Source: Acidobacteriota bacterium
Lineage (GTDB): Bacteria; Acidobacteriota; Thermoanaerobaculia; UBA5066
Direction of reading: 5' to 3'
Length of the DNA stretch: 35,914 nucleotides
Assembly (NCBI GenBank): GCA_030278895.1
Contig: JARXKK010000013.1
Span: 1 to 35,914 of the forward strand
Shown here: piece by piece, positions 14,303 through 23,900 of the stretch
Numbering within the stretch: the first letter of the stretch is position 1
Layout: the number at the start of each line of letters is the position of its first letter
Notes under the pieces: generated by a model
What the model was told of the DNA's origin: nothing
Seen by the model: the letters and a program-made list of their open reading frames with translations, nothing else
The model's database searches: none
Position numbers and translations under genes: made by a program

Positions 14303-15626
14303 GCCGCGATCCTACCGTTCCTCGCGGCGCCAGCGGCGGGTTCGGGCGCGGCGGCGGTCCGCCGCGGCGCGACGCCATCGTGGCTTCGTGCTGGCCGCGG
14401 CGCTCCGCTTTCTCGCGGGCGCGCGCCCGCTCGTCGGACTTCCGCGCGCGGATCGCGGCGATGCGCTCGGCGATCGGGACCTCGAGGCGCTCGGTCGGGC
14501 GCGTCGCGTAGTCGAACTCGGGGACGGTCACGCGGGGGAGGCGCTTTCCGATCGCGCGCTCGATCTGGCGGAGATCGCCTTCCTCGTCCGGCGCGACGAA
14601 CGTGAAGGCGTCGCCCTTCAATTCGGCGCGGGCCGTGCGGCCGACCCGGTGGATGTAGTCCTCGGGCACGTGCGGGACGTCGAAGTTCACGACGTGGGAC
14701 AGGGCCTCGACGTCGATGCCGCGTGCCGCGATGTCCGTGGCGACGAGAACCTTGAACTTTCCGTCCTTGAAGCCGGCGAGCGCCTGCGTGCGCTGCGCCT
14801 GGCTGCGGTTGCCGTGGATGCGTTCGCACGGAACGCCGTTCCGCGTGAGCTGGTCGGCGAGGCGGTTCGCGCGGTGCTTCGTGCGCGTGAAGGTGAGGAC
14901 GCTCTTGAAGTCGCCGCGCTTGAGCAGCGAGAGAAGCAGCCCGAACTTCAGGTCCTGGGGAACGGGGTAGACCGCCTGCGTGATGCCGACGGCGGGAAGG
15001 GCCTGGCGCTCGACGTTCACCGTGACGGGGTTTTTCAGCATCTCCTTCGTGAGCTGCGCGATCGGCGGCGGCATCGTCGCCGAGAAGAAGAGTGTCTGGC
15101 GGTTCTGGGGGAGGTGTTTGAGAACGCGGCGGATGTCGGGCAGGAAGCCCATGTCGAGCATCCGGTCCGCCTCGTCGAGGACGAGGATCTCGAGGCCGGA
15201 CAGCTTCGCGTACCCGAAGCGGAAGTGGTCGAGGAGGCGGCCGGGTGTCGCGACGATCACGTCGACGCCGCTCCGGAACGCGTGCTCCTGCGGACCCATG
15301 CCGACCCCGCCGAAGACGGCCGCGCCGGAGAGAGGCGTGTGGATCGCCATCGCCTTGAGGTGCTCGTCGATCTGGGCCGCCAGCTCGCGTGTAGGAGTGA
15401 TGACGAGAGCGCGCGTCGTGCCGCGGGGCTTCGTAATGAGCCGGTGGAGGATCGGGAGGACGAACGCGGCGGTCTTGCCGCTGCCCGTCATCGCGCAGGC
15501 GAGGAGGTCCCTGCCTTCCATCGCGGGCGGAATGGAGTCGTTCTGGATGGGCGTGGGCTTCGTGAAGCCCATTTCCTTGACGCCGCGGAGGAGGTCGGGA
15601 TGGAGATGAAACGAAGAGAAAGGCAT
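14205..15626 (-). CDS. DEAD-box RNA helicase, RhlE-like
   Basis: Start ATG 15626 (MPFSSFHLHPDLLRGVKEMGF) gives 473 residues. All DEAD-box motifs are present in order: Q motif (FTKPTPIQ), motif I AMTGSGKT (45-52), PTRELAAQ, VATPGR, DEAD (151-154), FFSATM, VLVATDIAARGID and HRVGRTAR. The helicase core ends at about residue 370. A basic Arg/Glu-rich tail follows, typical of RhlE proteins, then a Pro/Arg-rich end. Such enzymes unwind short RNA duplexes in ribosome assembly and mRNA decay. The last 32 codons overlap the start of the cyclase gene, so this Pro/Arg-rich tail is the out-of-frame reading of cyclase sequence; the functional end may be earlier. No strong ribosome site is seen. The 194-bp gap upstream (15627-15820) shows no clear feature. 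Confidence 0.93.
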   Translation of the reverse strand: MPFSSFHLHPDLLRGVKEMGFTKPTPIQNDSIPPAMEGRDLLACAMTGSGKTAAFVLPILHRLITKPRGTTRALVITPTRELAAQIDEHLKAMAIHTPLSGAAVFGGVGMGPQEHAFRSGVDVIVATPGRLLDHFRFGYAKLSGLEILVLDEADRMLDMGFLPDIRRVLKHLPQNRQTLFFSATMPPPIAQLTKEMLKNPVTVNVERQALPAVGITQAVYPVPQDLKFGLLLSLLKRGDFKSVLTFTRTKHRANRLADQLTRNGVPCERIHGNRSQAQRTQALAGFKDGKFKVLVATDIAARGIDVEALSHVVNFDVPHVPEDYIHRVGRTARAELKGDAFTFVAPDEEGDLRQIERAIGKRLPRVTVPEFDYATRPTERLEVPIAERIAAIRARKSDERARAREKAERRGQHEATMASRRGGPPPRPNPPLAPRGTVGSRHAAPSRPQPHGPRRDGHVQGPARPGHSRPPQS

Positions 15627-15820
15627 GAGAGAGGAATCGCTTTCCGGGGCGGCCCCGCGCTCGACGCACGTCCGTCCCGTGGGATTACCGGCGGGGCGGG
15701 AGCGATGGATCGCCGGTGGGGCCATCGCACGGACCGGGCGGTCGATTTCTGACTTCGAATTCGTTCGAGGTCGACGCCGGGTCCAGTTGGGTTCGGGGCC
15801 GGGACGCATGAACGCGCCCG

Positions 15821-17326
15821 TCAGCCGGAGGGCAGGTTCTCACGGATCGCGGGATTCGGCAAATGCCCCTTCTTCTCGACGACGTCGACGAGCGGGCTCG
15901 CGAGGAGCCGGCGCGCCGGCCCGAGCCGCGAGGCGAGCGCGGCCGACGCGCGCGAGCCGCGGGGCAGCACGAAGACATACGGGTGCGGCGGAGCGGCCAG
16001 GAGAGCCTCTGCCTCCGCGCGAAGCGTTTCGTCGGGGATCTCTTCTTCACGGTACCAGCCGGGGTGGGCCGCGACGGCGGCGGGGAAGAAGACGACGTGG
16101 CCGGGCACCCCCGCGCGCGCGAGGCGGTAGTCGAGCTCCGGCCCCCAGTAGCCCACGGCGACGATCGCCTTCCCGGCCCGCGCCGGTGTCTCGAGGAGGC
16201 GGGCCAGCGTCTCGCCGGGCGACGGGCCGGCCACGTCCGTCAGGGCGCGTCCGAGGAACACCGCGGCGAGCGTGCCCGCCGCGAGCGGCACGGCGGCCGG
16301 TGCCGACGCGAGCAGGAGCGCGACGAGGGGGAGGAACACGACCGCCGTCCGGCCCGGGAGGACGAGCGCGCCGGTCGCGAACTGCGCGAGCGCGAGGAGG
16401 ACGAGGGAGCCCGAAAGGACAGCCGCGACGGGAGAGAGGACGCCGCGCCTCTCCCGGAGGAGGAGCGCGAGGAGAAGCGCGCCGCCGAGGAACGCGAGAG
16501 GGAGGGCGAACCCGCCGGCCTGTTCGACTCCGAATGCGAGGTTCGCGGGGAAGTCGCGGAGCGCGCCCGAGAACGCGGGCTCCCGGGCCCACGCCATCGA
16601 CGCGGCGGGTTGATGGAGCGCGACGGGGACCCACGGCGCGGCGAGCGCCGCCGCCGCGAGGCCGGCGAGCACGAGCGCGCGGCGGGACGCGGGGCGCTCG
16701 TCGATCGCGAGAAGCGCGAGCGCGGCGACGGGAAAGACGGCGAGGTAGTGCGTGAGGACCGCGCCGCCGGCGCACAGGGCCAACGCCGCGCCCGTCCCGA
16801 GACGCGGCCGCTCCCGGAGGGCGAGCGCGCGCTCGAAAGCGAGGAGGGCGAGGAGCGACGCGAGCGCGTAGCCGCGGCCCTCGACGCCGTACAGCACGGC
16901 CAGAGGGAAGAGGGCGTAAAGCGCCGCGGCGGCAAGACCGGTCCCGGCGCGGCCGAGGCGCCGGCCGAGAAGGATCAGCAGCGGCAGGTGGAGGAGTGAC
17001 GCGGCGAGAGAGAACAGCCGGACGACGGCGTCGCCCGCTCCGGGCGACGGAAACGGCAGGAGGAGGACGTGCGACGCGAGGTAGTGGAGCGGCGGACCCG
17101 AATCCACGCGCAGGGCGGCGAGCATTTCCGGGAGGCTCTTTCGCGCCAGCGTCAGCGTGAAGATCTCGTCGGCCCAGAGAGGCCGGACGACGAGCGTGAA
17201 GACGCGGGCGGCCGTCCCGAGGAGGATCGCCGCCCACAGGAGAACGCGCGTCGCGGACGAGCGCGTCAGACGCCTCGCGCGGCGAGGAGCGTGGCGAAGT
17301 CCGCCAGACGCGCGGAATAGCCCCAT
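15821..17326 (-). CDS. GT-C type membrane glycosyltransferase (GT39/ArnT-like), start uncertain
   Basis: The protein has many hydrophobic helices. Its first predicted helix begins at VLLWAAILLGTAARVFTLV and is followed by WADEIFTLTLARKS. The Asp-Glu after the first helix is the diagnostic acidic pair in the first periplasmic loop of GT-C enzymes of the PMT/ArnT type. Such enzymes transfer a sugar from a polyprenyl-phosphate donor on the outer face of the inner membrane. A soluble C-terminal domain of about 130 residues ends the protein. The start is ambiguous. ATG 17326 gives 501 residues but overlaps gapdh by 61 bases; a CTG at 17269 overlaps the gapdh stop by four bases (CTGA) and gives 482 residues. 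Co-transcription with the upstream GAPDH gene is likely. The acceptor is unknown. Confidence 0.8.
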   Translation of the reverse strand: MGLFRASGGLRHAPRRARRLTRSSATRVLLWAAILLGTAARVFTLVVRPLWADEIFTLTLARKSLPEMLAALRVDSGPPLHYLASHVLLLPFPSPGAGDAVVRLFSLAASLLHLPLLILLGRRLGRAGTGLAAAALYALFPLAVLYGVEGRGYALASLLALLAFERALALRERPRLGTGAALALCAGGAVLTHYLAVFPVAALALLAIDERPASRRALVLAGLAAAALAAPWVPVALHQPAASMAWAREPAFSGALRDFPANLAFGVEQAGGFALPLAFLGGALLLALLLRERRGVLSPVAAVLSGSLVLLALAQFATGALVLPGRTAVVFLPLVALLLASAPAAVPLAAGTLAAVFLGRALTDVAGPSPGETLARLLETPARAGKAIVAVGYWGPELDYRLARAGVPGHVVFFPAAVAAHPGWYREEEIPDETLRAEAEALLAAPPHPYVFVLPRGSRASAALASRLGPARRLLASPLVDVVEKKGHLPNPAIRENLPSG

Positions 17327-18279
17327 TCGTTGTCGTACCAGACGAGGATCTTCGCGACGCGGTTCCGGAGCACCATCGTCGAATCCCGGTCGACGATCGC
17401 CGAATGCGTGTCGCCAAGGATGTCGCGCGAGACGAGCGCCTCGTCCGCCACTCGGAGGATCCCCTTCAGCGCGGGCGTCTCGGCGGCGGCGGCGAGGGCG
17501 GCGTTGATGGACTCCGGCGTGACGTCCTTCTGGAGAGTCGCGACGATGTCCGTGATCGAGCCGTCGGGGACCGGGACGCGGAGCGCCATTCCGTCCATTC
17601 TTCCCTTGAGCTCGGGGATGACGAGGGCGGTCGCCTTCGCCGCGCCGGTCGACGTCGGAACGATGGAAAGCGCTGCGGCTCGGCCACGGCGGCGCTTCCG
17701 CGTCGGAGCGTCCATGAGCGACTGGCTCGACGTGTACGCGTGGACGGTCGTGATCATGAGGTGCTCGACGCCGAAGGTCTCGTGGAGGACCTTCGCGACG
17801 GGGGCGAGCGAGTTCGTCGTGCAGGACGCCATGGAGACGACGTGGTGCTTCGCCGGGTCGTACGTGCCGGCGTTTACCCCGAGGACGAACGTTCCGTCGG
17901 GATCGTCCGCCGGCGCGGAGATGACGACTTTCTTCGCGCCGCCGGCGAGATGCTTCGCCGCGTCCGCGCGCTTGCGGAACGCGCCGGAGCATTCGAAGAC
18001 GACGTCGGCTCCGACCTTCCCCCAGGGAAGGGCCGATGGGTCCTTCGACGAGAAGAACGGGATCGCGACGCCGTCGACGACGATCTCGTGGTCCGTGACG
18101 GAGACCCGGTGGTCCCACCAGCCGTGGACGGAGTCGTACTTGAGGAGGTAAGCGAGGTCGCCGAGATCGGCGAGGTCGTTGATGCCGGCCACCGTCGCGC
18201 CGCGTTGAAGGGCGTTCTTGAAGAGGCAGCGGCCGATGCGGCCGAAACCGTTGATTCCGATGCGAACGGGATGCGTCAT
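17266..18279 (-). CDS. gap: Glyceraldehyde-3-phosphate dehydrogenase
   Basis: ATG 18279 with GGAGG at 18286-18290 gives 337 residues, the standard length. IGINGFGRIGRCLFKNAL is the NAD-binding Rossmann start. SCTTNSLAPVAKVL holds the catalytic Cys of the SCTTN motif. The His-containing segment is TTVHAYTSSQ, and WYDNEWGYSARLADF is the conserved C-terminal signature. It converts glyceraldehyde 3-phosphate to 1,3-bisphosphoglycerate in glycolysis and gluconeogenesis. The adenine-ribose contact after strand beta2 is INDLADLGDLAYLLKYDS, with Asp in the position typical of NAD-dependent forms. It diverges from the Ski2-like helicase gene across about 60 bases and is followed directly by a glycosyltransferase gene. 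Confidence 0.98.
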   Translation of the reverse strand: MTHPVRIGINGFGRIGRCLFKNALQRGATVAGINDLADLGDLAYLLKYDSVHGWWDHRVSVTDHEIVVDGVAIPFFSSKDPSALPWGKVGADVVFECSGAFRKRADAAKHLAGGAKKVVISAPADDPDGTFVLGVNAGTYDPAKHHVVSMASCTTNSLAPVAKVLHETFGVEHLMITTVHAYTSSQSLMDAPTRKRRRGRAAALSIVPTSTGAAKATALVIPELKGRMDGMALRVPVPDGSITDIVATLQKDVTPESINAALAAAAETPALKGILRVADEALVSRDILGDTHSAIVDRDSTMVLRNRVAKILVWYDNEWGYSARLADFATLLAARGV

Positions 18280-18338
18280 GTGAAACCTCCGGAAGGCAGC
18301 ACCCGGCACGATACCTCCGTCGTGGAAGAATGGCTCGC

Positions 18339-20900
18339 ATGCGGGAAATCGCTCCGCTCGCGGACCGGATCCCGCCCCGCGGGACACACGATCCCGACGA
18401 GATCCTCAGCCTGTTCCTCGACTGGGTCGCCTCGACGGGCCTCACGCTCTACCCGGCCCAGGAGGAAGCGCTCCTCGAGATCATGGCGGGGAAGCACGTC
18501 ATCCTCGGGACGCCGACGGGCTCCGGCAAGTCGCTCGTCGCCCTGGGCCTCCATTTCAAGGCAGCCTGCGAGGGGAAGGTGTCGTTCTACACGAGCCCGA
18601 TCAAGGCGCTCGCGAGCGAGAAGTTCTTCTCACTGTGCGCCGAGCTCGGACCCGAGAACGTCGGGATGCTGACCGGCGACGCGAGCATCAACGCGGACGC
18701 CAGCGTCCTCTGCTGCACGGCGGAGGTTCTCTCGAACATGGCGCTCCGCCGGGGCCGGAGCCTCGCGGCTCCCTACGTCGTGATGGACGAGTTCCACTAC
18801 TACTCGGACAAGGAGCGCGGCGTCGCCTGGCAGGTGCCGCTCCTCGTCCTCCCCGACACGCAGTTTCTCCTCATGTCGGCGACGCTCGGGGACACGCGCG
18901 CGATCGCGGAACGGCTCGAGAAGGACACCGGCCGCGCAGTGGCACTCGTGTCCTCCGACGAGCGACCCGTCCCGCTCGACTACGAGTATCGAGAGACGCC
19001 GCTCCACGAGACGATCGAAGAGCTGCTCGCCGCGAAGAAGAGCCCGATCTACGTCGTCAACTTCACGCAGCGGGAGTGCGCCGAGCTCGCCCAGTCGCTC
19101 ACGAGCGTGAAGATCGGGACCCGCGAGGAGCGGGAGGAGATCCGGAAGGTCGCCGCCGGGATCCGGCTTTCGACGCCCTACGGCAAGGAGTTCCGCCGCT
19201 TCCTCTCGTTCGGGATCGGCGTCCACCACGCGGGGCTCCTCCCGAAGTACCGCCTCCTCGTGGAGAAGCTCGCGCAGAAGGGCCTTCTCCACGTCATCTG
19301 CGGAACCGACACGCTGGGCGTCGGCGTGAACATCCCGATCCGGACGGTCCTCTTCACGAAGCTCGCGAAGTTCGACGGGACGAAAGTGGGGCTCCTCTCC
19401 GTCCGCGAGTTCAAGCAGATCTCGGGGCGCGCCGGCCGGCGAGGCTTCGACACGAAGGGCAGCGTCGTCGTGCAGGCGCCCGAGCACATCGTCGAGAAGC
19501 GGCAGTCGGAGAAGAAGTCCGAGACTTCCGGAAGGAAGGCGCGTCCGGTCAAGGGCCCGCCCAAAGGCGAGGTGTCCTGGTCGATCGAGACTTTCCAGAA
19601 GCTGATTTCGAGGCCGCCCGAAACCCTCACGTCGCGCTTTCGGTTGACCCACGGCATGGTGCTGTCTCTCCTCCAGCGGGACGTGGCGGTCGAGGACGCG
19701 GCGCGAAACTTCGCTTCGGTGCGCGACCTCATCGCGCGCTGCCACGAGGACGACGGCGTCAAGCGGCGGCTCGTGAAGCAGGCGGCCGTTCTCGTGCGCT
19801 CGCTCTACCGGGCGGGAGTCATCGGCCTCGCGGATGGGCACCCCTATCGCGTCGTCGTGGCCGAGGACCTCCAGTGGGACTTCTCTCTTCACCAGGCGCT
19901 GTCGCTCTTCGCGCTGTCGGCTCTCGGGGAGCTCGACCCCGCGTCGCCGACGTACGCGGTGGACGCCCTGACCGTCGTCGAGTCGATCCTCGAAAACCCG
20001 GACGTGATCCTCCGAAGACAGGTGGACAAGGCGAAGGGCCGGCTCATCGCGGAGCTGAAGGAAGAGGGCGTCCCGTACGAGGAGCGCATGGCGCGCCTCG
20101 AGGAAGTCACACACCCGAAGCCGCTCGCGGACCTCCTCTACGGCGCCTTCAACGCGTTTCGCACCGCGCACCCGTGGACCGCGGGCTCGGACGTGAGCCC
20201 GAAGTCGATCGGGCGCGAGATGTTCGAGACGTTTGCGGGCTTCTCGGACTACGTGAAGAGCTACGGCCTCGAACGAAGCGAGGGCGTCCTCCTCCGGTAC
20301 CTCTCGCAGCTCTACAAGACTCTCGACCAGACGGTTCCGGAGGCCGCGAAGACCGACGAGCTCTGGGACGTGCTGGGCTTCTTCCGCTCGCTCGTCGGAG
20401 AGACGGACGCGAGCCTTCTCGAAGAGTGGGAGCGGATGCGGCACCCCGAGCTCCTCCTCGCGGAGAGAACCGGCGATGCGCAGCCGGCGAAGAGGAAGGA
20501 AGCCACCTGGCTCACGGAGCTCCTCGCGAACCCGCGCGTCTTTGCCGCGCGTGTCCGCGCCGACGCGCAGCTCCTCGTCCGGGCGCTCGCGCGGAAGGAC
20601 TGGGAGGAGGCGGCGGAGCGCGTCTTCGAAGGCGCCGACGAGAGCCGCTGGGACGCCGCGCGTTTCGAGGCCGCGATGGAGCCGTTCTTCGCCGAATACG
20701 GAGAGCTGGCTTCAGGGTCCGAGGCGCGCCTCCATCACCTGACGCAGCTGAAGTCCACCGGCCCCCGCCAGTGGGACGTCACGCAGACCCTCGTCGACCC
20801 GAAGGGCGATCACACGTGGGCGATCTTCGCGGGCATCGACCTCCGGGACGACGGCGCGCCGGACGGTCCGATCCTCAGGATCCGGCGCATCGGGAGCTGA
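18339..20900 (+). CDS. Ski2-like DEAD/DEAH-box helicase with DUF3516-type C-terminus
   Basis: I favour ATG 18339 because GGAAG (18324-18328) lies 10 bases upstream; ATG 18330 is only one base from that site. Counting from 18330 the motifs are GTPTGSGKS (60-68), TSPIKALASEK, motif II as DEFH (153-156), LLMSATLGD, GIGVHHAGLLPKYR, GTDTLGVGVNIP and QISGRAGRRGFD. The VHHAGLLP and GRAGRRG segments are typical of the Ski2/Mtr4 group. The C-terminal half is mostly helical and resembles the DUF3516 region of bacterial Ski2-like helicases, ending in WDVTQTLVDPKGDHTW. The family unwinds RNA, or DNA in the Hel308 branch; the bacterial DUF3516 members are poorly characterised. It stands alone, divergent from gap and convergent with the polyketide synthase gene. 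Confidence 0.9.
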   Translation: MREIAPLADRIPPRGTHDPDEILSLFLDWVASTGLTLYPAQEEALLEIMAGKHVILGTPTGSGKSLVALGLHFKAACEGKVSFYTSPIKALASEKFFSLCAELGPENVGMLTGDASINADASVLCCTAEVLSNMALRRGRSLAAPYVVMDEFHYYSDKERGVAWQVPLLVLPDTQFLLMSATLGDTRAIAERLEKDTGRAVALVSSDERPVPLDYEYRETPLHETIEELLAAKKSPIYVVNFTQRECAELAQSLTSVKIGTREEREEIRKVAAGIRLSTPYGKEFRRFLSFGIGVHHAGLLPKYRLLVEKLAQKGLLHVICGTDTLGVGVNIPIRTVLFTKLAKFDGTKVGLLSVREFKQISGRAGRRGFDTKGSVVVQAPEHIVEKRQSEKKSETSGRKARPVKGPPKGEVSWSIETFQKLISRPPETLTSRFRLTHGMVLSLLQRDVAVEDAARNFASVRDLIARCHEDDGVKRRLVKQAAVLVRSLYRAGVIGLADGHPYRVVVAEDLQWDFSLHQALSLFALSALGELDPASPTYAVDALTVVESILENPDVILRRQVDKAKGRLIAELKEEGVPYEERMARLEEVTHPKPLADLLYGAFNAFRTAHPWTAGSDVSPKSIGREMFETFAGFSDYVKSYGLERSEGVLLRYLSQLYKTLDQTVPEAAKTDELWDVLGFFRSLVGETDASLLEEWERMRHPELLLAERTGDAQPAKRKEATWLTELLANPRVFAARVRADAQLLVRALARKDWEEAAERVFEGADESRWDAARFEAAMEPFFAEYGELASGSEARLHHLTQLKSTGPRQWDVTQTLVDPKGDHTWAIFAGIDLRDDGAPDGPILRIRRIGS

Positions 20901-20908
20901 AATCGAGA

Positions 20909-23900
20909 CTAGAGCGCGGTGCCGACGGCGTGGCGTCCTCTGTATTCAGGCGGAAGAAGCGCGGCGAGCGCGGACATGACGACGGCCGTGTGCTCCCGGA
21001 GGGAGTCTCCGTTCAGACCGGCAGCGTCGAGCCGGAAGGGCTTGCCGATCCTGACGCTGACGGGCGCGCGGCCGAGCCGCTTCCAGGACGCCGCCATCCT
21101 TTCCTGACCCCATGCGACCGCGGGGACGATCGAAGCGCCCGACTTGAGAGCGAGGTGGGCGATGCCCGTGCGTCCTTCGCCGAGTGTGCCCACGCTGCTG
21201 CGGCTTCCTTCGGGTGAGAGGGCGAGGGCGCCGCCCGCCCGAAGCACGGCGAGGCCTTGCGCGAGCGCGTCCATGTCGCCCTCGCCCCGGCGGACGTAGA
21301 TCGCGTTTCCGAGTTTGCCGAGGAAGAGATCGAGCCACGGGTAGCGCTTGAGATCGTCCGTCGCGAGGACGATCGTGGGGCGGTCGAGGACGCTCAACAT
21401 GAATGGGACGTCCCACATGCTGAGGTGATTCACGGCGAGGAGAACGGGGCCGCTCGCGGGGATGTTCTCCGCCCCTTCGACGTCGATCCGGGAGATGGAG
21501 CGAAGGCCCGCCGTCATGGTTCTCCGCGCGGCCTCCTGCGCGGGCGACCAGCGGGCGTAGTCGAGCCGGGAGTACCGGTTCGCTTCCGGATCGCGCAGCC
21601 GCTCCGCACGCGATGGATCTGCGGCGATTCGTGAAGCGGCCGGCGGGGTCGGGGATGGCGGTGTGGCGACGGGGATGGCCATGGGTGCGGCCGGGGGTTC
21701 CGCCGATGTTTTGGCCATGAGCGGCGCAGGGGCGGCGGGGGCCGCGGCCGGCGGGTTCAACGCGAGCAGCTCGAGAACGTGGAGCGCGAGCTGCCGGACG
21801 CTGATTCCCTGCAGGAGCTTGACGACGGGAACCTCGACACCCAGCTCCATGTGGAGGAGCGTGACGAACTCGACAGCCATCAGTGAGTCGAAGCCCATCT
21901 CGGTGAGCGGCTGCCCCGTTTCGATGCGCTGAGGAGAGGTGCCGATGACCCTCGCGACTTGCGCGACCAGGAAGGCCTCGAGAAGCTTCGCCCTCTCCGG
22001 GGGTGCGGCGGCGAGAAGCGTCTCGAGCGCGTCTCCGCGCGCCGCGCGGTTCGCGGGGCCACCGTCCGACTCCAGGCGCGGGATGAAGTCGAGAAGGCGG
22101 GGCGAGGATGCTGCCGCCGGCGCGGACTTGACCCATTGTGCCCAGTCGATGCGGGCGGCGATGACCTGGGTCAGGTCGCTTCTCACGAGGCGGCCGAGGG
22201 TGTGGAGCGCCTGCGCGGCGGTGAAGCTCCGGTAGCCCTGCCGGTGGAGATACTCGGCGATCTCCGGATGGCGCGAAACGTAGCCGACCTCGGACACGAC
22301 TCCCCAGTTGACGGCGAGCGCCGGCAGGCCGCGGGCGCGGCGGTAGCCGGCGAGCGCGTCCAGAAATGCGTTGGCAGCCGCGTAGTTTCCCTGCAGGGGG
22401 TTCCCGAAGAGCGATGCGATCGACGAGAAAAGGACGAAGTGCTCGATCGGGTCGCGCGCCGTGAGCTTGTGGAGATTCCAGGCGCCGGCCATCTTGGGCG
22501 CGAGGACCGCGCGGAAGCGCTCCGGTGTCTGCTGCATGAGTGCGCCGTCGTCGAGGACCATCGCGGCGTGAATCACGCCGCGAAGAGGTGGCATCGCGGA
22601 GCGGATCCCGCCCAGCGCCCCTTCGACGTCCGCTTCGCGGCTCACGTCCCCCTTCGCGAGGACCACCCGGGCTCCCTCTTGCTCCATGCGCGCGATCGCG
22701 GCGGCGGCTTCGGGCGAGGGCGACACGTTCCGGCTCATGAGGACGAGATTCCGCGCGCCCGCTCGAACCATCCACTCCGAGACGGCGGCGCCGAAACCGC
22801 CGAGTCCTCCGCTCACGAGGTAGGTCGCGTCTTTCCGGAAGATTGCGTCGTCTTCGATCGCGGGCGCGACCGTCGCGGGCGGGTCCATCCGGACCACGAC
22901 TTTTCCCATGTGTCGGGCCTGCGCCATGAAGCGGAACGCGTCCTCGATCTTGTCGATCGGGAATTCGTGGCGCGGGAGCGGTTGCCACGCGCCGGAGGCG
23001 ATGCGGGAGACCGTCTCTTGCAGCATCGCGCCCACGAGCTCCGGGCGCTCCGCGCAAAGTCGGTCGACGTCGATCGCGAAGAACGAGAGGTTCCGGCGGA
23101 AGGCATGGAGGCCGATCGTCTTGTCCTGGTAAATGTCCCGCTTGCCGATCTCGAGAAACCGGCCGTAGGGGCTGAGGATCGAGATTCCGCGCGGAATGGC
23201 TTCGCCTGAAAGGGAGTTGAGGATCACGTCGACGCCCTTCCCACCCGTCGCCTCGAGGACCTCGTCGGCGAAGGCGAGAGACCGCGAGTCCATGACGTGC
23301 GGGATGCCGAGCGCCGCGAGGTGCGCGCGCTTTTCGGGGCTTCCGGCGGTCGCGAAGATTTCGGCGCCGGCGAGGCGCGCGATCTGGATGGCAGCGAGTC
23401 CGACGCCGCCCGTCGCCGCGTGGATGAGAACTCTCTCGCCCTCTTGGATCCGGGCGAGATGCTCCAGTCCGTACAAGGCCGTGATGAAGGCGCAAGGGAG
23501 CGTGGCGGCCTCCAGCGCCCCGAGAGCGGCCGGCCGCCGGACGGCGAGGTCTGCCCGTGTGATGGCATGCGAGGCGAAGGCGGCGGGCGCGATACCCACG
23601 ATCGCGTCCCCCGGCTGGAGGTTCATGACGCCTTCGCCGCATGCGACGACGGTCCCGGCGCAGTCGAAGCCGAGCGTGTCCTTGCCGAACGTCCCGCTTC
23701 GAGCCTCCGCGGGCAGCATGCCCATCGCGAGCATCACGTCGCGGAAGTTGAGGGCCGCCGCCTCCACCTCGATCTCGATCTGACCGGGACCGGGGCTCCG
23801 GCGACGGGCCGCGTGGAGCGCCAGCGTGCCGAGCGCGCCCGGTGTTTCGATCGTCGCGCGGTACGCGCTGCCCGGCTCCGGGCGGAGAGCGCGCGGCGCG

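Noticed and set aside
15627-15820. 194-bp gap between the helicase start and the glycosyltransferase stop as a possible small RNA or small gene
   Set aside because: Only a short CGAATTCG palindrome is visible; there is no ribosome site with a plausible frame and no terminator.
18630-20444. 604-codon open frame antisense to the Ski2-like helicase
   Set aside because: Composition is Arg/Glu/Leu-rich shadow sequence with no domain; the plus-strand frame has every helicase motif.
20901-20908. Terminator between the converging Ski2-like helicase and polyketide synthase genes
   Set aside because: No inverted repeat of useful length spans this 8-base gap.
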